Source: Pontibacter sp. HSC-36F09 (GTDB taxonomy: Bacteria; Bacteroidota; Bacteroidia; Cytophagales; Hymenobacteraceae). Taken from it: 64,000 nucleotides of DNA. Each line of letters begins with the position of its first letter. Positions within the stretch are counted from its first letter, which is position 1. A program made the position numbers and the translations under genes. The notes below the pieces were generated by a model that saw nothing but the letters and a program-made list of their open reading frames with translations, was not told the origin of the DNA and did not search any database. Location: contig NZ_JALKAA010000005.1 in assembly GCF_024171605.1 (NCBI RefSeq), positions 124,001 to 188,000 of the forward strand, in the 5' to 3' direction. Of this stretch, positions 8,356 to 18,318 are shown piece after piece.

Positions 8356-9060
8356 TTAAAGTTGTGGTTCTTGTAGAAGATCAATAAACTCAATCGAAGT
8401 GTACTCCATACCGTGCACAATATTGTCGATCTTGGACACCAAGTAGTTGTACCCTACATAGGCAGGCAAACCGATAATCAAACCGGTAGCGGTTGTTACC
8501 ATCGCCTGGTAAATACCAGCCGAAAGCAGCTGCGGGCTAATGGTACCCTCCGCCTGTGCAATGGCAATGAAGGCCTGAATCATACCTGTTACCGTACCGA
8601 GGAAGCCCAGCATAGGCGCTGCACCTGCAATAGTAGCGAGGGAAGCCAGGTTTCGCTCCAGCTTGCTAATTTCGATCTTGCCTACGTTCTCGATAGAAGT
8701 CTCAATGTTTTTAAGCGGGTTACCAATGCGGCTAATCCCCTTGCCCAGCATTCTGGCTACTGGCGTGTTCGTTTGGGCGCACAGCATGCGTGCACCATTA
8801 ATGTCGCCTGCCAGTACCATGCTCTTGATGCGATCGCTGAAACCATCGGGGTTTTTAGCGGCCTTCATGAGGGTGAGGTAACGCTCGAAGAAAATGTAAA
8901 CAGCAGCCAGTGACAAAAGTAGCAGCGGGATCATGGCCCAGCCACCCGCCATCGCCAGGTCCATCAACGAAACTGAGTTTTCCGCTGCTTCTGCACCCTC
9001 CATCAACATAGAAGTCGTATCAGCAGGAGTCGTTGTAATTTGTAAGAAGAGAGATGTCAT
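8356..9060 (-). CDS. exbB: MotA/TolQ/ExbB proton channel family protein
   Basis: 234 residues with three transmembrane segments: about 38-58 (GWAMIPLLLLSLAAVYIFF), about 140-165 (LATIAGAAPMLGFLGTVTGMIQAF) and about 180-205 (LLSAGIYQAMVTTATGLIIGLPAYVGY). The middle and last segments carry the family's GFLGTVxGMIxAF and TTATGLIIGLPA signatures. It forms the inner-membrane proton channel with ExbD. One base pair separates its start from the stop of the upstream HU/SPOR gene, indicating co-translation. Confidence 0.95.
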   Translation of the reverse strand: MTSLFLQITTTPADTTSMLMEGAEAAENSVSLMDLAMAGGWAMIPLLLLSLAAVYIFFERYLTLMKAAKNPDGFSDRIKSMVLAGDINGARMLCAQTNTPVARMLGKGISRIGNPLKNIETSIENVGKIEISKLERNLASLATIAGAAPMLGFLGTVTGMIQAFIAIAQAEGTISPQLLSAGIYQAMVTTATGLIIGLPAYVGYNYLVSKIDNIVHGMEYTSIEFIDLLQEPQL

Positions 9061-9061
9061 G

Positions 9062-10171
9062 TTAATTATTATAAACCCAAATATTTTCTCCGAATGATTT
9101 TCTGTAGGTATTCATAGCAGCCTGCGCCTCCTCCGCCGAAGCAAAGTCCGCTACAGATACTTTAAAGAGCCTGCTGCCTTTGCCAGGCTCCAGAACTTTG
9201 GCCTCATGGCCGAACTCCGCTATCTCCTGACGGCTGAACTCCGCGTTCAGCATGCGGGCATAACCGCCCGTAATAATATAAAAACGACCATCTTTATCGC
9301 TTACCGTGGTCACTACGGGTGCCGGTGCTACTTCTTCTATAATTGACTCAGCCTTCTCATTAACGAATTCATCTGCAGCATATTGAGCATCCTGTCCGGA
9401 AGTATTGCTTGAAGCGTCGCTCCAGGCATCTGCTCCTTCTTCTATACCTGCTTCCGATGCATCCATTACATCATGTCCTAAAGTAGCTTCGTGTTGAACA
9501 GGTATAGTAACAGTGGAAGTCTTTTCGCTCGCCAGCTCCTCGTCATTTAAAAGCGAAGTTGGGTACAGGCTGCTCAGGTTATAATCCGTTTGAAGGGATA
9601 GCATGTACAGGGCCGTTCCTACCAAACCTGTCAGGGCCAGACCGGCAGCCACGTGGTAGGCGCGCTTCAGTCGGGCTTTGAAAGGTTTATTGGCCGGTGC
9701 GGGATCTGCTGCCTGGCGCTCCTTAATGAGGGTGCGCAGCACAGCCGGCTCCTCATGACGGATCGGTCTTGCGACGATCTCGGGCAGGCCGAAGCTTGCT
9801 TCCAGCAGGTTATCACCTTCTGTGTATTCAAATACTAGTCGCTGCTCGTGGTTGTATTTGAACACGCCGATGTCGGTGAGCTCAAACCGCTGCTCACTTT
9901 CCAGACGGGTTCGTACCTCATGCACAAAAGAGACGACCAGCTGCCTGGCCTCTTCTTTTGAACTACTGTTGGCATAAGCGATGGTGCTGATGAGCAGTCC
10001 ATCGTTCAGAACCAGCTTTTCGTTGAAAGCAATCTTTTTGGACGGCGGCACCAGCGTATGCTTCACCGGATTGATCCGGGCAGGCACATAGCGCGTAATC
10101 AACCCGCCAAAATCAGGTATGATCACGCAGTCGTGATTATAGAGCAGGTGCTTGATGTGCTTTTCTACCAT
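9062..10171 (-). CDS. HU-CCDC81 and SPOR domain protein
   Basis: 369 residues from the ATG at 10171 (a GTG two codons earlier is possible but less likely). The N-terminal ~130 residues (MVEKHIKHLLYNHDCVIIPD, then FELTDIGVFKYN) match the paired bacterial HU-CCDC81 domains found mainly in Bacteroidota. A transmembrane helix lies at about 172-192 (AAGLALTGLVGTALYML), followed by an acidic linker and a C-terminal SPOR domain (RFYIITGGYAR...AEEAQAAMNTYR) that would bind denuded peptidoglycan glycan strands. A cell-envelope or division-site role is inferred. It lies between the barrel gene and exbB with almost no spacing. Confidence 0.85.
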   Translation of the reverse strand: MVEKHIKHLLYNHDCVIIPDFGGLITRYVPARINPVKHTLVPPSKKIAFNEKLVLNDGLLISTIAYANSSSKEEARQLVVSFVHEVRTRLESEQRFELTDIGVFKYNHEQRLVFEYTEGDNLLEASFGLPEIVARPIRHEEPAVLRTLIKERQAADPAPANKPFKARLKRAYHVAAGLALTGLVGTALYMLSLQTDYNLSSLYPTSLLNDEELASEKTSTVTIPVQHEATLGHDVMDASEAGIEEGADAWSDASSNTSGQDAQYAADEFVNEKAESIIEEVAPAPVVTTVSDKDGRFYIITGGYARMLNAEFSRQEIAEFGHEAKVLEPGKGSRLFKVSVADFASAEEAQAAMNTYRKSFGENIWVYNN

Positions 10172-10177
10172 AGGCAC

Positions 10178-11884
10178 TTAGAATGAATAAGAGACTCCTC
10201 CTATCAGGTTGATACTTTTGTTGGGGTAATTTACAAACCTTTCGTACTTCTGCGCAAACAAATTATTCACCATCAGAAAAGTTGTGAATCTGTTGGAGAA
10301 TCTGTAATCGGCCTTTAGGTTCAGGTCCACGATCGTATCCGTTTCCCGCAGCCTGAATGTGCCGTCAGGATGGTTAACGCGCCCGAAAGAACTCCCAATA
10401 TAGTAAAGTTCTGAATTAAAGAGAATCTTATCATAGAAGTTGTAGGTGGCAAAAACGCTTGCCATCAGCTCCGGACGGTGAAATGCCTGCTCTAAGGTGG
10501 CTGTGCTATACTTGTTATAATCAGCCTTTAATCCAATGCGCAGTTCGTCTGAATAATTGAAAGTAGCCTCTCCATAAATATTCAAAACATTTGTTACGCC
10601 GTCGTCATACAACAGGTCAAATTTGGATGAGTCGCTTGCCGAGTTGTTGTAGAAGTACATGTTGCGGAAGTTCTGGTAGGCCACACGACCCGTCAGGTGT
10701 ACAAAGTTAGCAATGTTGGCCTGCATACCGCCGTATACCTCCAGCCCTTTGTTCTGATCTGCCACTCGTACATTCGGCGCCAGGTATGGGTTCTCCTGGG
10801 TCAGCTGATATAAAGTAACCCTTTGAAGGTCGCCACCTATACCTGCGTAAATCAACAGGTTACCTTTTACTGGCTCCACTCCTACACGTACCGTTGGGTA
10901 TACATTGAATTTGCGGGCGTCGTTCACAGTGTCGCCTGTGTAGGCGATGTTAGCACCGATCGCAAGCCGGATGGCATTCAGCTGGCGTTCGTACTGCGGA
11001 TGAACTTTGAACAAGGTACGGCTAACAGAAGCAGAGTCCTTGTGCGATACCAATGAGAGGTCAGCATCAACCTTAAAAGCAGACACATCATCCAAACCGT
11101 ACTCGGTATTCAGTTTGGCAGCGATGTTCGTCTCCCGCATGTCGTAGCGGTCGTTGAGGTAGTTCACGTTCAAACCTGCTTTGAACAGGAGCGGCATACC
11201 GGCACCATGGTTGTGCATATACCCTTCGGCATTCACGCGGTTGAACACCTGGCTGATGGTGTCACGGTCCACAGTGGTTTCTTGGGGACCATATCCGTAG
11301 AAATGATATTTGTCGCGTCCGTAGCCTAGCTTACCACCCAAGGTAAGGCCCTGCAGGTACGACTCGCCATTCAGGTTGATGGCGGAGTTTGTCACAGCGG
11401 AATTCTTCCCGTCCACCGGTCCTCTGGCAGAGGTAATATGGCTGATATCCGCTCCGTAGGAAGCCGTATTGCTGCGCTTGTTATGGAAGTAGCCTTTCAG
11501 GTAAAGCGTACCGTAGTTGCCTATACCTGCCTTTACATAGTTACCGTACAGCTTGGTCAGTTCGTCCTGCTTGATGGTGAGTACACGCATCTGGAGGTCA
11601 ACATCCTGCCCTTCTAGGCGGTAGTCATTGAAACGGTAACGCACATTGCGCTCACCCGGCTCCGGAGCAACCACGGCAAACTTCTGGTAGTTACGTGAAG
11701 CCCGCGGCAGTTCGATCTTGCGATCCTTCTCCACCACTACTTCAGAATCCTGTAGCTTAGCACCTTCGCCCCAACCTGTTGTCTGCGCCTGGGCACTGTT
11801 CAGAAAGCTATACCCGGCACACAGTACAATCGCTGCTATGGAAGCTTTTTTAAATCTATTCTTCATGTTGCTATTTCTCTTCAT
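10178..11884 (-). CDS. Outer-membrane beta-barrel protein (TonB-dependent-receptor-like, no plug domain)
   Basis: 568 residues. A signal peptide (FKKASIAAIVLCAGYSFLNSAQAQ) precedes a long series of alternating amphipathic strands ending in an aromatic C-terminus (INLIGGVSYSF), the usual outer-membrane insertion signal. The last ~250 residues resemble the C-terminal barrel of TonB-dependent receptors (YRFSNRFTTFLMVNNLFAQKYERFVNYPN), but the N-terminal plug domain and a recognisable TonB box are absent. It lies between the large TPR gene (6 bp upstream) and the HU/SPOR gene, so it probably works with the same envelope complex. Substrate unknown. Confidence 0.82.
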   Translation of the reverse strand: MKRNSNMKNRFKKASIAAIVLCAGYSFLNSAQAQTTGWGEGAKLQDSEVVVEKDRKIELPRASRNYQKFAVVAPEPGERNVRYRFNDYRLEGQDVDLQMRVLTIKQDELTKLYGNYVKAGIGNYGTLYLKGYFHNKRSNTASYGADISHITSARGPVDGKNSAVTNSAINLNGESYLQGLTLGGKLGYGRDKYHFYGYGPQETTVDRDTISQVFNRVNAEGYMHNHGAGMPLLFKAGLNVNYLNDRYDMRETNIAAKLNTEYGLDDVSAFKVDADLSLVSHKDSASVSRTLFKVHPQYERQLNAIRLAIGANIAYTGDTVNDARKFNVYPTVRVGVEPVKGNLLIYAGIGGDLQRVTLYQLTQENPYLAPNVRVADQNKGLEVYGGMQANIANFVHLTGRVAYQNFRNMYFYNNSASDSSKFDLLYDDGVTNVLNIYGEATFNYSDELRIGLKADYNKYSTATLEQAFHRPELMASVFATYNFYDKILFNSELYYIGSSFGRVNHPDGTFRLRETDTIVDLNLKADYRFSNRFTTFLMVNNLFAQKYERFVNYPNKSINLIGGVSYSF

Positions 11885-11890
11885 GATGCA

Positions 11891-14800
11891 TTATCGCTTT
11901 CTTCCCTTTACTGAGTCAGCCGGGGCTGTGCTGGGGGCGCCACCCAGTTTGGCCAGCTTCTGTTTTGCCTCTGCCACGATCTCCGGCACCGGTGAGTGCT
12001 CTATAACGGAGTTAAGTGTTGACGTGGCCTGGAAGGTTTCGTTCTGCGCCACATAGTTATCAGCGATGATCAGGAATGACTTGCCCAGCCAGAAATCATA
12101 GCTGGAGAACTTCGTGTTGAAGTCAAAGGCAACATCAATCGACTCTGCATATTTTTTCTGCTTGTACAGGATCTCCGCCACCAGGTAGTGCGCTTCCGCT
12201 CCATTTTCATCTGTCGCGGACGCGGATGCTTCACGCAGTTCTTTCAGGGCCTGGTCCAGATTGCCTTCGGCATAGGTTGCTTTGCCTTTGTAGAGTTGCG
12301 CTGTGTTGAAGACATAAAGTGCGGAATTACCCTGGCTGATCAGCTCGTTGGCAATGCGCTTCGACGCGGCATAGTCGTTTGACAGGAAGTGGCTCTTCAT
12401 CAAGCCAGTCAGAGCAGTTTGCTGCTCCCGACGGTTTGTGGCCGTGTCGCGCAGACGGCTGTAATACTTGATCGCCTCTTCGTAGTTCTTGTTCTCAAAC
12501 TCGGCGTCAGCCACTTTCTGAATCGCACGGTTCACGTACTCACTCTTGTTTTCCTCCACAACAGCTTTCATGAGCGGCAAGCCTTTGTCCGGCTGGTTCA
12601 CCCTTATGTAAGAATCCGCCAGGAAGTAGTTGGCTTCGCTCACATAAGGGCTGTTCGGATAGGCCTTCAGGTAATTCTCGAGTTTAGCGACTGCCTGATC
12701 GTACTTTTCGTTGAAGTAAAGTGTCTTCGAGGCTTCAAACTCAATGCTTTCGAGGGCATTGCTCTCGGGGTTAGCCGTTCTGAATTTCTCGGCATACGTA
12801 TCAAATTCAGCGCTTTGGTTCTGGGTAGCCAACACTTCCTGAAGGCTATAGAGTGAACCACTGGCAGAACGGGAGTTCGGGAATTCGTCGAGCACGCGTT
12901 TATAATCTGCCGCGGCCTCTGCATTACGGCCCAGGTTAGCATAAGCTATACCTCTCTTTTCCAAGGCATTCGGTAGCAGTCGGCTCTGCGGTCTTCCCTG
13001 GATCAGCGCCGTGAAACCAGAAACAGCTGACTGGTAGTTGCCTCCTTCAAAATCGATGATGGCACGCTGGTACATGGCCGGCTCCACGTAGCGCGACTTC
13101 TGGTACTGACTGTACACGGTCTGCAGGCTTTGCTTGGCTGCTTCTTTGTTCCCCATCAGACTCTGTACTATACCTTTCTGGAAGTATACATAGTCTTTGT
13201 CATTGGAATTAGAGGCCAATACTTTGTCGTAGAGCGCCAAGGCAGGTGCATACTGCTTTTTCACATAATGCAGGTCAGCCAGGCGCATCATGGCATCAAA
13301 GTGGTTCGGGTCGCTGGTGCTGGTACCGTCCACGTAGGCCTTGAAGTGCGGCATGGCTTTGTCGTACTCCTTACTGTTGTAATAGGCATAGGCTATACCA
13401 TAGCGCGACTTCATATAGTACTCCGACTTGCGGGCTTCGCTGTTTCGGAATACGGCAGCGTAGCTGTTGATAGCATCCACATAACGCTGCCCCATCGAGT
13501 AGGCCTCCCCTTTCACAAAGTGGCTGGCCGCCGTGATCTCCTTGTCATAAGGATACTGCAGCGATTTATCGAGCAAGGTAACTGCCGTCGGGAATTTGCC
13601 TTCATTGTAAAGGTTCACGCCGTACAGGTGCGTCATGCGCTGGTAAGTCTCCAGCATGCGGTAGCTCTTGTCCGGCATATTCTCAATGTGCCGGATCGCC
13701 TCTGAGTAATTGTTGGAGTTGAAGTAAGCCTCTGTCAGCAGGGCGTCCACGTCAGCGGTATGCTCCGATTTAGGGAATTCCTGGTTGAAGTTCTGCAGGG
13801 AGTTGAAAACGTCGCGGAAGTTACCCAGCTCGTAACTTACCTGTGCAAATTTGACGGTAGCGGCTTCCGTGATCGTTCTATCCTTGTCATTTTTGCGGGC
13901 CTGATCAAAGGCGGTGAGGGCATACTGCTTGTTGTCCTCGCGCAGATAGCTTAACCCTAAGTAGTAAGCTGCATTCTGTCCGAGCGCGTCCTTTTTGCTG
14001 GCTACTTCCTTAAAATTGGCAATCGCGTTTTTATAGTTGCCGTTCTTGTAGTCGGTGTAGGCAATCTTGTATTGGATCACCGGGTCCAGCTTGCGCTTGC
14101 CCTGGGCATACTGGCTAAAATACTCCTCGGCTTTTTTGTATTCGGCACGCTGGTAATAAGCGTCCCCTACCAAAAGCGCGATTTCTTCTGCCTGCTGTAC
14201 TTTCGGGGTTTTGGCCAAAGCCGCCTCCCCGTATTTGATCACTTCGAAAATATCCTGCTCCTTATACAGGATCTCCGTGATCATGTAAGGCACGATCTGC
14301 GCATAAGCCTCGTTCTTCTCAGCAATCAGAAGATCAGCCTTCGCTGCGTCGTAGTCGCCCTCGCGGTAGGAAATATAGCCGGCGTAGTAGTTAGAGGCAT
14401 ACGCAAAACGGTTCTCGTCTTCTCTGAAGCCGGTCGTCTTGTTTTTGTCGAACCAGATCTTGGCGTTTTTGAAGTCCTTAGTGGCGAAATAAGAATAGCC
14501 TAGCTTAAACTCTAGCTCTTTGTTCTGCTTGATACTCAGAAGATGCGTCGGGGCGCTCTCCAGTTTCTCTACCGCCTTTTTGTAGTCCTTGTTTTCAAAA
14601 TAGAAAAGGCCCAGCTCGTAGTTCGCCAGGGTCGTCTTCGGGTGGGCCGGGAACTTGCGGGTAAAGTTCAGGATCAGCTGCTCAGCGTCGGGGTGCAGCA
14701 GGTATAAGCCACTCAGCGCATAGTAATATTGCGCGTCTGCGGTCTTGGCGTCGTCTCCGATCAGGTTGATGTACTTGCGGAAGGCCTCCTGAGCTGCTCC

Positions 14801-14941
14801 GTACTTGGCGCGGTCAAACAATTCCACCCCCTCATGGTAGTGCTTGTCTTTTGTGGTGAACACCTGGGTGTGCTGGGCCACCGCCATGTGGCTTCCCCCA
14901 GCCAAAACCGATGCCAGCGCTACTTTATAGGCTATCTTCAT
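11891..14941 (-). CDS. Large exported tetratricopeptide-repeat protein
   Basis: 1016 residues with a signal peptide (MKIAYKVALASVLAGGSHMAVAQ). Almost the whole mature protein is built of TPR-like helical hairpins; units such as GDAYYQRAEYKKAEEYFSQY, YYLGLSYLREDNKQYALTAF and KRGIAYANLGRNAEAAADYK recur about every 35-40 residues. A periplasmic or outer-membrane-associated scaffold is inferred. It is the first gene of the eight-gene minus-strand run ending with trmB. A candidate -7 box (TAACTTTG) lies about 95 bp upstream. No enzymatic domain is visible. Confidence 0.85.
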   Translation of the reverse strand: MKIAYKVALASVLAGGSHMAVAQHTQVFTTKDKHYHEGVELFDRAKYGAAQEAFRKYINLIGDDAKTADAQYYYALSGLYLLHPDAEQLILNFTRKFPAHPKTTLANYELGLFYFENKDYKKAVEKLESAPTHLLSIKQNKELEFKLGYSYFATKDFKNAKIWFDKNKTTGFREDENRFAYASNYYAGYISYREGDYDAAKADLLIAEKNEAYAQIVPYMITEILYKEQDIFEVIKYGEAALAKTPKVQQAEEIALLVGDAYYQRAEYKKAEEYFSQYAQGKRKLDPVIQYKIAYTDYKNGNYKNAIANFKEVASKKDALGQNAAYYLGLSYLREDNKQYALTAFDQARKNDKDRTITEAATVKFAQVSYELGNFRDVFNSLQNFNQEFPKSEHTADVDALLTEAYFNSNNYSEAIRHIENMPDKSYRMLETYQRMTHLYGVNLYNEGKFPTAVTLLDKSLQYPYDKEITAASHFVKGEAYSMGQRYVDAINSYAAVFRNSEARKSEYYMKSRYGIAYAYYNSKEYDKAMPHFKAYVDGTSTSDPNHFDAMMRLADLHYVKKQYAPALALYDKVLASNSNDKDYVYFQKGIVQSLMGNKEAAKQSLQTVYSQYQKSRYVEPAMYQRAIIDFEGGNYQSAVSGFTALIQGRPQSRLLPNALEKRGIAYANLGRNAEAAADYKRVLDEFPNSRSASGSLYSLQEVLATQNQSAEFDTYAEKFRTANPESNALESIEFEASKTLYFNEKYDQAVAKLENYLKAYPNSPYVSEANYFLADSYIRVNQPDKGLPLMKAVVEENKSEYVNRAIQKVADAEFENKNYEEAIKYYSRLRDTATNRREQQTALTGLMKSHFLSNDYAASKRIANELISQGNSALYVFNTAQLYKGKATYAEGNLDQALKELREASASATDENGAEAHYLVAEILYKQKKYAESIDVAFDFNTKFSSYDFWLGKSFLIIADNYVAQNETFQATSTLNSVIEHSPVPEIVAEAKQKLAKLGGAPSTAPADSVKGRKR

Positions 14942-15035
14942 ATGTATCTTACTGCCCGATTACGAGCTATTCTTATGGCTTATTCTTATAAAACAGGTAT
15001 AGACGCCCGCAAGCGCCATGCCCGACAGGCAAACT

Positions 15036-15043
15036 CAAAGTTA
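15036..15043 (-). promoter_or_regulatory. Candidate -7 box for the envelope operon
   Basis: The minus strand reads TAACTTTG, fitting TAnnTTTG, about 95 bp before the TPR gene start. A TTG-type -33 element is not at ideal spacing, so this is only a candidate promoter for the eight-gene run. Confidence 0.35.
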
Positions 15044-15171
15044 ATTAAAAATCGATAACCGCACGAACCACAAGCGTTAAACATCCGGCAACTAAGCAAC
15101 GGAAAACACCTCACACCTCTATACAATGCCGCAGCAGCAGCAAATATTGTGCTGATCGCGGGAAATTGTGC

Positions 15172-16221
15172 TTAATGGGAGGTCAAAGTTCTCGGAACCG
15201 GATGCAATATCTTGAAAACCAGTTCCTTTAAAATCTCTGATTCGCTCATATCGCCGCCACTTATGCCCTTCACCTGCAGGTCGGCTACCCGGATATGGTG
15301 AATGATATCCACCACGCACATAAGCGGAAAAACCCGCAGCGCCAGCATATACTCTTTTACCAGGAAGCCTCGGTTGCCCAGGCTCTTCCGCACCCCAGAC
15401 TCTGACTTATCAGCGGACTGGTGCAGGGTTAAAAGCTTGGTGAAAAACGTAAAGAGCAGACTCAGGTTAGGTATGAGGGGGTTATTTTTAGGATTCGCTT
15501 CAAAATACTGCACGATCCGGTTGGCCTTGAGCGCATCCTGTGCGATAAGTGCCGACTGGAGCTCAAAAACATTGTATTCCTTGCTGATGCCGACATTCTC
15601 CTGTACCACCCGATCGTCTATTATCTGCCCGGGCTGCAGGTTGATCAACAGCTTGTCTATCTCGTTGGCCTGGCGTGACAGGTCGGCGCCTATAAACTCG
15701 CTGAGGAGCAGCACCGCTTTGGGGCTGATCTGCAGGCCTTTAGTCTTCACATAACCGGTAATCCAGGCAGGCACTTGGTTATCGTACAACTTTTTGGTGG
15801 TCAGCAGCACAGCGTGTTTCTGCACCACCTTGCCCAGCGACTTACGACCATCCAGTGTTTTGTGCTTATGGCAGAACACCAGTATAGTAGAAGGCAGCGG
15901 GTTTTGCAGGTAGGCTTCCAGCTGTCTGATCCCTTCTTCCCGCTCCAGGTCCACAATACTCTGCGCCTCCTTTACGATCACGACCTGTCGCTCCGACATC
16001 ATCGGGAAACGCTTAGCCTGCAACAACACCGTGGCCACATCCACATCCTTGCCGTATACCACCACCTGGTTGAAGCCTTTTTCGTGCTCCTGCAGCGCGT
16101 GCTTTTCTATAAAGTCAGCAATCTGGTCAATGTAAAAGGATTCCTCTCCTTGCAAAAAATACACGGGCGCAAACTGCCTTTTCTTTAATTGCTCCAAGAT
16201 GCCCTCCGGGGTGTGCGACAT
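15172..16221 (-). CDS. holA: DNA polymerase III delta subunit
   Basis: 349 residues, normal for HolA. The N-terminal segment FAPVYFLQGEESFYIDQIADFI, the ERQVVIVKEAQSI strand and ETYLQNPLPSTILVF-like region match the clamp-loader delta subunit. The middle WITGYVKTKGLQISPKAVLLLSEFIGADLSRQANEIDKL segment is also typical. The protein opens the sliding clamp within the DnaX clamp-loader complex. It is transcribed alone, divergently from tyrS across a 417 bp intergenic region. Confidence 0.93.
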   Translation of the reverse strand: MSHTPEGILEQLKKRQFAPVYFLQGEESFYIDQIADFIEKHALQEHEKGFNQVVVYGKDVDVATVLLQAKRFPMMSERQVVIVKEAQSIVDLEREEGIRQLEAYLQNPLPSTILVFCHKHKTLDGRKSLGKVVQKHAVLLTTKKLYDNQVPAWITGYVKTKGLQISPKAVLLLSEFIGADLSRQANEIDKLLINLQPGQIIDDRVVQENVGISKEYNVFELQSALIAQDALKANRIVQYFEANPKNNPLIPNLSLLFTFFTKLLTLHQSADKSESGVRKSLGNRGFLVKEYMLALRVFPLMCVVDIIHHIRVADLQVKGISGGDMSESEILKELVFKILHPVPRTLTSH

Positions 16222-16638
16222 TGTGTTGGTCAGGTATAAGGTGGTGACGGATCAGGTATACTGACACCAAATATACAGGTATCTGCGCTGCAAATGAAAG
16301 GCTCAACCACCAAAAAGGAATAAACCTCCGATATGTTCTCCTCCTCCTGCCTATTGTATAATTAAGACAGTGAATACTGTGGTCTCCTTCGTGAATCTTC
16401 AATCTTTAGGTATAGCCAGTGCATTTAACTATATGCAAGTGAAAAGCTTATATTAGCAGTCAAGAGAAATTCCCTGTTGCAATTTCAAAATGAATCAACA
16501 GGTATAGCTTTAGCTGTACATGGCAAGCGCTATACCTTGAGGTTGTTTTCGGAATGACTCGGTCGTAAGGGAATTACAGACCGCGAATTTGCCAACTCTT
16601 TCCTATATTTGCTCCAAACTGACGATTTTTAAGCTTAC
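16222..16638. other. Divergent intergenic region between holA and tyrS
   Basis: 417 bp with no convincing gene. It holds the divergent promoters of holA and tyrS, several copies of the host motif (for example 16408-16416 and 16501-16507) and otherwise no repeats or structure that I can support. A 91-residue minus-strand frame running into holA looks non-protein-like. Confidence 0.6.
16604..16611 (+). promoter_or_regulatory. Candidate -7 box of the tyrS promoter
   Basis: TATATTTG, an exact TAnnTTTG match, begins 35 bp before the tyrS ATG. The same octamer precedes the tRNA-Met gene. No -33 TTTG at the ideal distance was found. Confidence 0.5.
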
Positions 16639-17943
16639 ATGAATCTGATAGAAGAATTAAGATGGAGAGGCATGCTCCACGATTTCATGCCCGGTACAGA
16701 AGAACAATTGGCTTCCGGCATGACCACTGGTTATATCGGATTCGACCCGACCGCATCCTCATTGCATATTGGCAACCTGGCTACTATTATGTTGCTGGTG
16801 CACCTGCAGCGTGCCGGTCATAAGCCGATTGCGCTGGTAGGCGGTGCCACTGGCATGATCGGCGATCCATCCGGCAAATCGGCCGAGCGAAATCTGCTCG
16901 ACGAAGCGACCCTGCAGGCCAACCAGGCAGGTATACGAAAGCAGCTCGAGAAGTTCCTGGACTTCAACTGCGGCGACAATGCAGCCGAGATCGTGAACAA
17001 CTACGATTGGTTCAAAGAGTTTAGCTTCCTGGGTTTTCTGCGCGAGGTGGGCAAGCACCTGACCGTAAACTACATGATGGCCAAAGACTCGGTGAAGAAA
17101 CGCATTAGCGCAGATGAAGAAGGCAACCGTGCCGAAGGCCTCTCCTTTACGGAGTTCTCTTACCAGCTTATTCAGGGCTACGATTTCTACCATCTTTACA
17201 AGAACAAGAACGTGCGTTTGCAAATGGGTGCCTCGGACCAGTGGGGAAATATCACGACGGGAACCGAACTGATACGTCGTATGGACGACGGCAAAGCCTT
17301 CGCCCTGGTAGGCAAACTGGTGACCAAATCAGATGGTACTAAATTTGGCAAGTCCGAGGGTGGTAACGTATGGCTCGACCCCGCCTATACCTCCCCTTAC
17401 AAGTTTTACCAGTTCTGGCTGAACCTGTCGGATGAAGAGGCTGAAAAGCTGATTAAGGTATACACGCTGCTACCTCAGGACGAGATTGAGCACTTGACCG
17501 AAGAGCACAAACAGGCCCCTCATTTGCGTGTATTGCAAAAAGCGCTGGCTAAAGATGTTACAATTCGCGTGCATTCAGAAGAAGATTACAAATCAGCTGT
17601 CGATGCCTCTGAAATTTTATTTGGAAAAGGCGATTTAGAGACTCTAAAAGGCCTAAAAGAGGATGTTTTGCTATCTGTATTCGAAGGCGTGCCGCAGATA
17701 GAGGTAAGCAGAAATAACTACGAGGGAGCGGCCACAGTAAGTGATCTGCTTTCTGACGTGACAGGAGGCCATATTTTCGAATCGAAGGGTGAGGCCAAGC
17801 GCATGATTAAGAACGGGGGCGTGAGTATCAACCGCCAGAAGATCCAGGGAACGGAAGAACCTGTAAATTACGAGCTGCTGCAGGAAAAATACCTGGTAGT
17901 GCAAAAAGGAAAGAAAAACTATTTCCTGATTTCCATTAACTAA
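16639..17943 (+). CDS. tyrS: Tyrosyl-tRNA synthetase
   Basis: 434 residues, class I aminoacyl-tRNA synthetase. The HIGH-equivalent is HIGN in [12 protein letters not shown], preceded by YIGFDPTA; the tyrosine-binding YQLIQGYDF and [10 protein letters not shown] segments follow, and the KMSKS-equivalent is KFGKSEG. A C-terminal S4-like RNA-binding domain carries [13 protein letters not shown]. The enzyme charges tRNA-Tyr in the cytosol. It is a single-gene unit ended by a strong hairpin at 17961-18004. Confidence 0.97.
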   Translation: MNLIEELRWRGMLHDFMPGTEEQLASGMTTGYIGFDPTASSLHIGNLATIMLLVHLQRAGHKPIALVGGATGMIGDPSGKSAERNLLDEATLQANQAGIRKQLEKFLDFNCGDNAAEIVNNYDWFKEFSFLGFLREVGKHLTVNYMMAKDSVKKRISADEEGNRAEGLSFTEFSYQLIQGYDFYHLYKNKNVRLQMGASDQWGNITTGTELIRRMDDGKAFALVGKLVTKSDGTKFGKSEGGNVWLDPAYTSPYKFYQFWLNLSDEEAEKLIKVYTLLPQDEIEHLTEEHKQAPHLRVLQKALAKDVTIRVHSEEDYKSAVDASEILFGKGDLETLKGLKEDVLLSVFEGVPQIEVSRNNYEGAATVSDLLSDVTGGHIFESKGEAKRMIKNGGVSINRQKIQGTEEPVNYELLQEKYLVVQKGKKNYFLISIN

Positions 17944-17960
17944 TTGATAAACAGTCATTT

Positions 17961-18004
17961 AAAAACAAGAAAGGTGATCTTTGCAGATCACCTTTCTTGT
18001 TTTT
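17961..18004. terminator. Bidirectional terminator between tyrS and the H1-like gene
   Basis: A 20-bp perfect stem (AAAAACAAGAAAGGTGATCT and its complement) with a TTGC loop, A-rich on one flank and T-rich on the other. It lies between two convergent genes and can serve both. Confidence 0.92.
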
Positions 18005-18020
18005 TGGTGCTTTAAGAAGC

Positions 18021-18212
18021 TTATTTCTTCTCTGGAGTGCTGTTTTTCATGTCCTGAACTTCCTTACGGATGTCCTGCGCCATGTTTTTCAGGTCCTGCA
18101 TGCCTTTGCGTACTCGCGTACCAGCAGCTGCATTGTTTTTGTCATAGAATTTTTCGAAGTCAGCTTCCAACGACATTACAAGGTCCTTGAGTTTGCTAAA
18201 GTTGTTGTTCAT
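18021..18212 (-). CDS. Bacterial histone H1-like protein
   Basis: 63 residues (MNNNFSKLKDLVMSLEADFE..., ending KNSTPEKK). The FEKFYDKNNAAAGTRVRKGMQDLK segment with a lysine-rich tail is the short histone H1-like (Hc1-related) family common in Bacteroidota, predicted to bind DNA in the nucleoid. It is monocistronic, with its own promoter (18253-18283) and a strong terminator downstream. The upstream oxoamine synthase gene ends at 18319. The small size and strong signals suggest high expression, which is inference. Confidence 0.88.
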   Translation of the reverse strand: MNNNFSKLKDLVMSLEADFEKFYDKNNAAAGTRVRKGMQDLKNMAQDIRKEVQDMKNSTPEKK

Positions 18213-18252
18213 TTGAGGTGTTAATTATAGTGAAACATTTGTTTTTACTGCT

Positions 18253-18283
18253 CCAATATACACATTAAATGATAACATGCAAA
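18253..18283 (-). promoter_or_regulatory. Predicted promoter of the H1-like gene
   Basis: On the minus strand TTTG (18280-18283) is followed after 19 bp by TATATTGG (18253-18260), a one-mismatch fit to TAnnTTTG. The spacing is that of the Bacteroidota housekeeping promoter. It lies about 40 bp before the ATG. Confidence 0.6.
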
Positions 18284-18318
18284 GATTAGCAAACTTTAAT
18301 ATAGGCCTCCAGAGCAAA

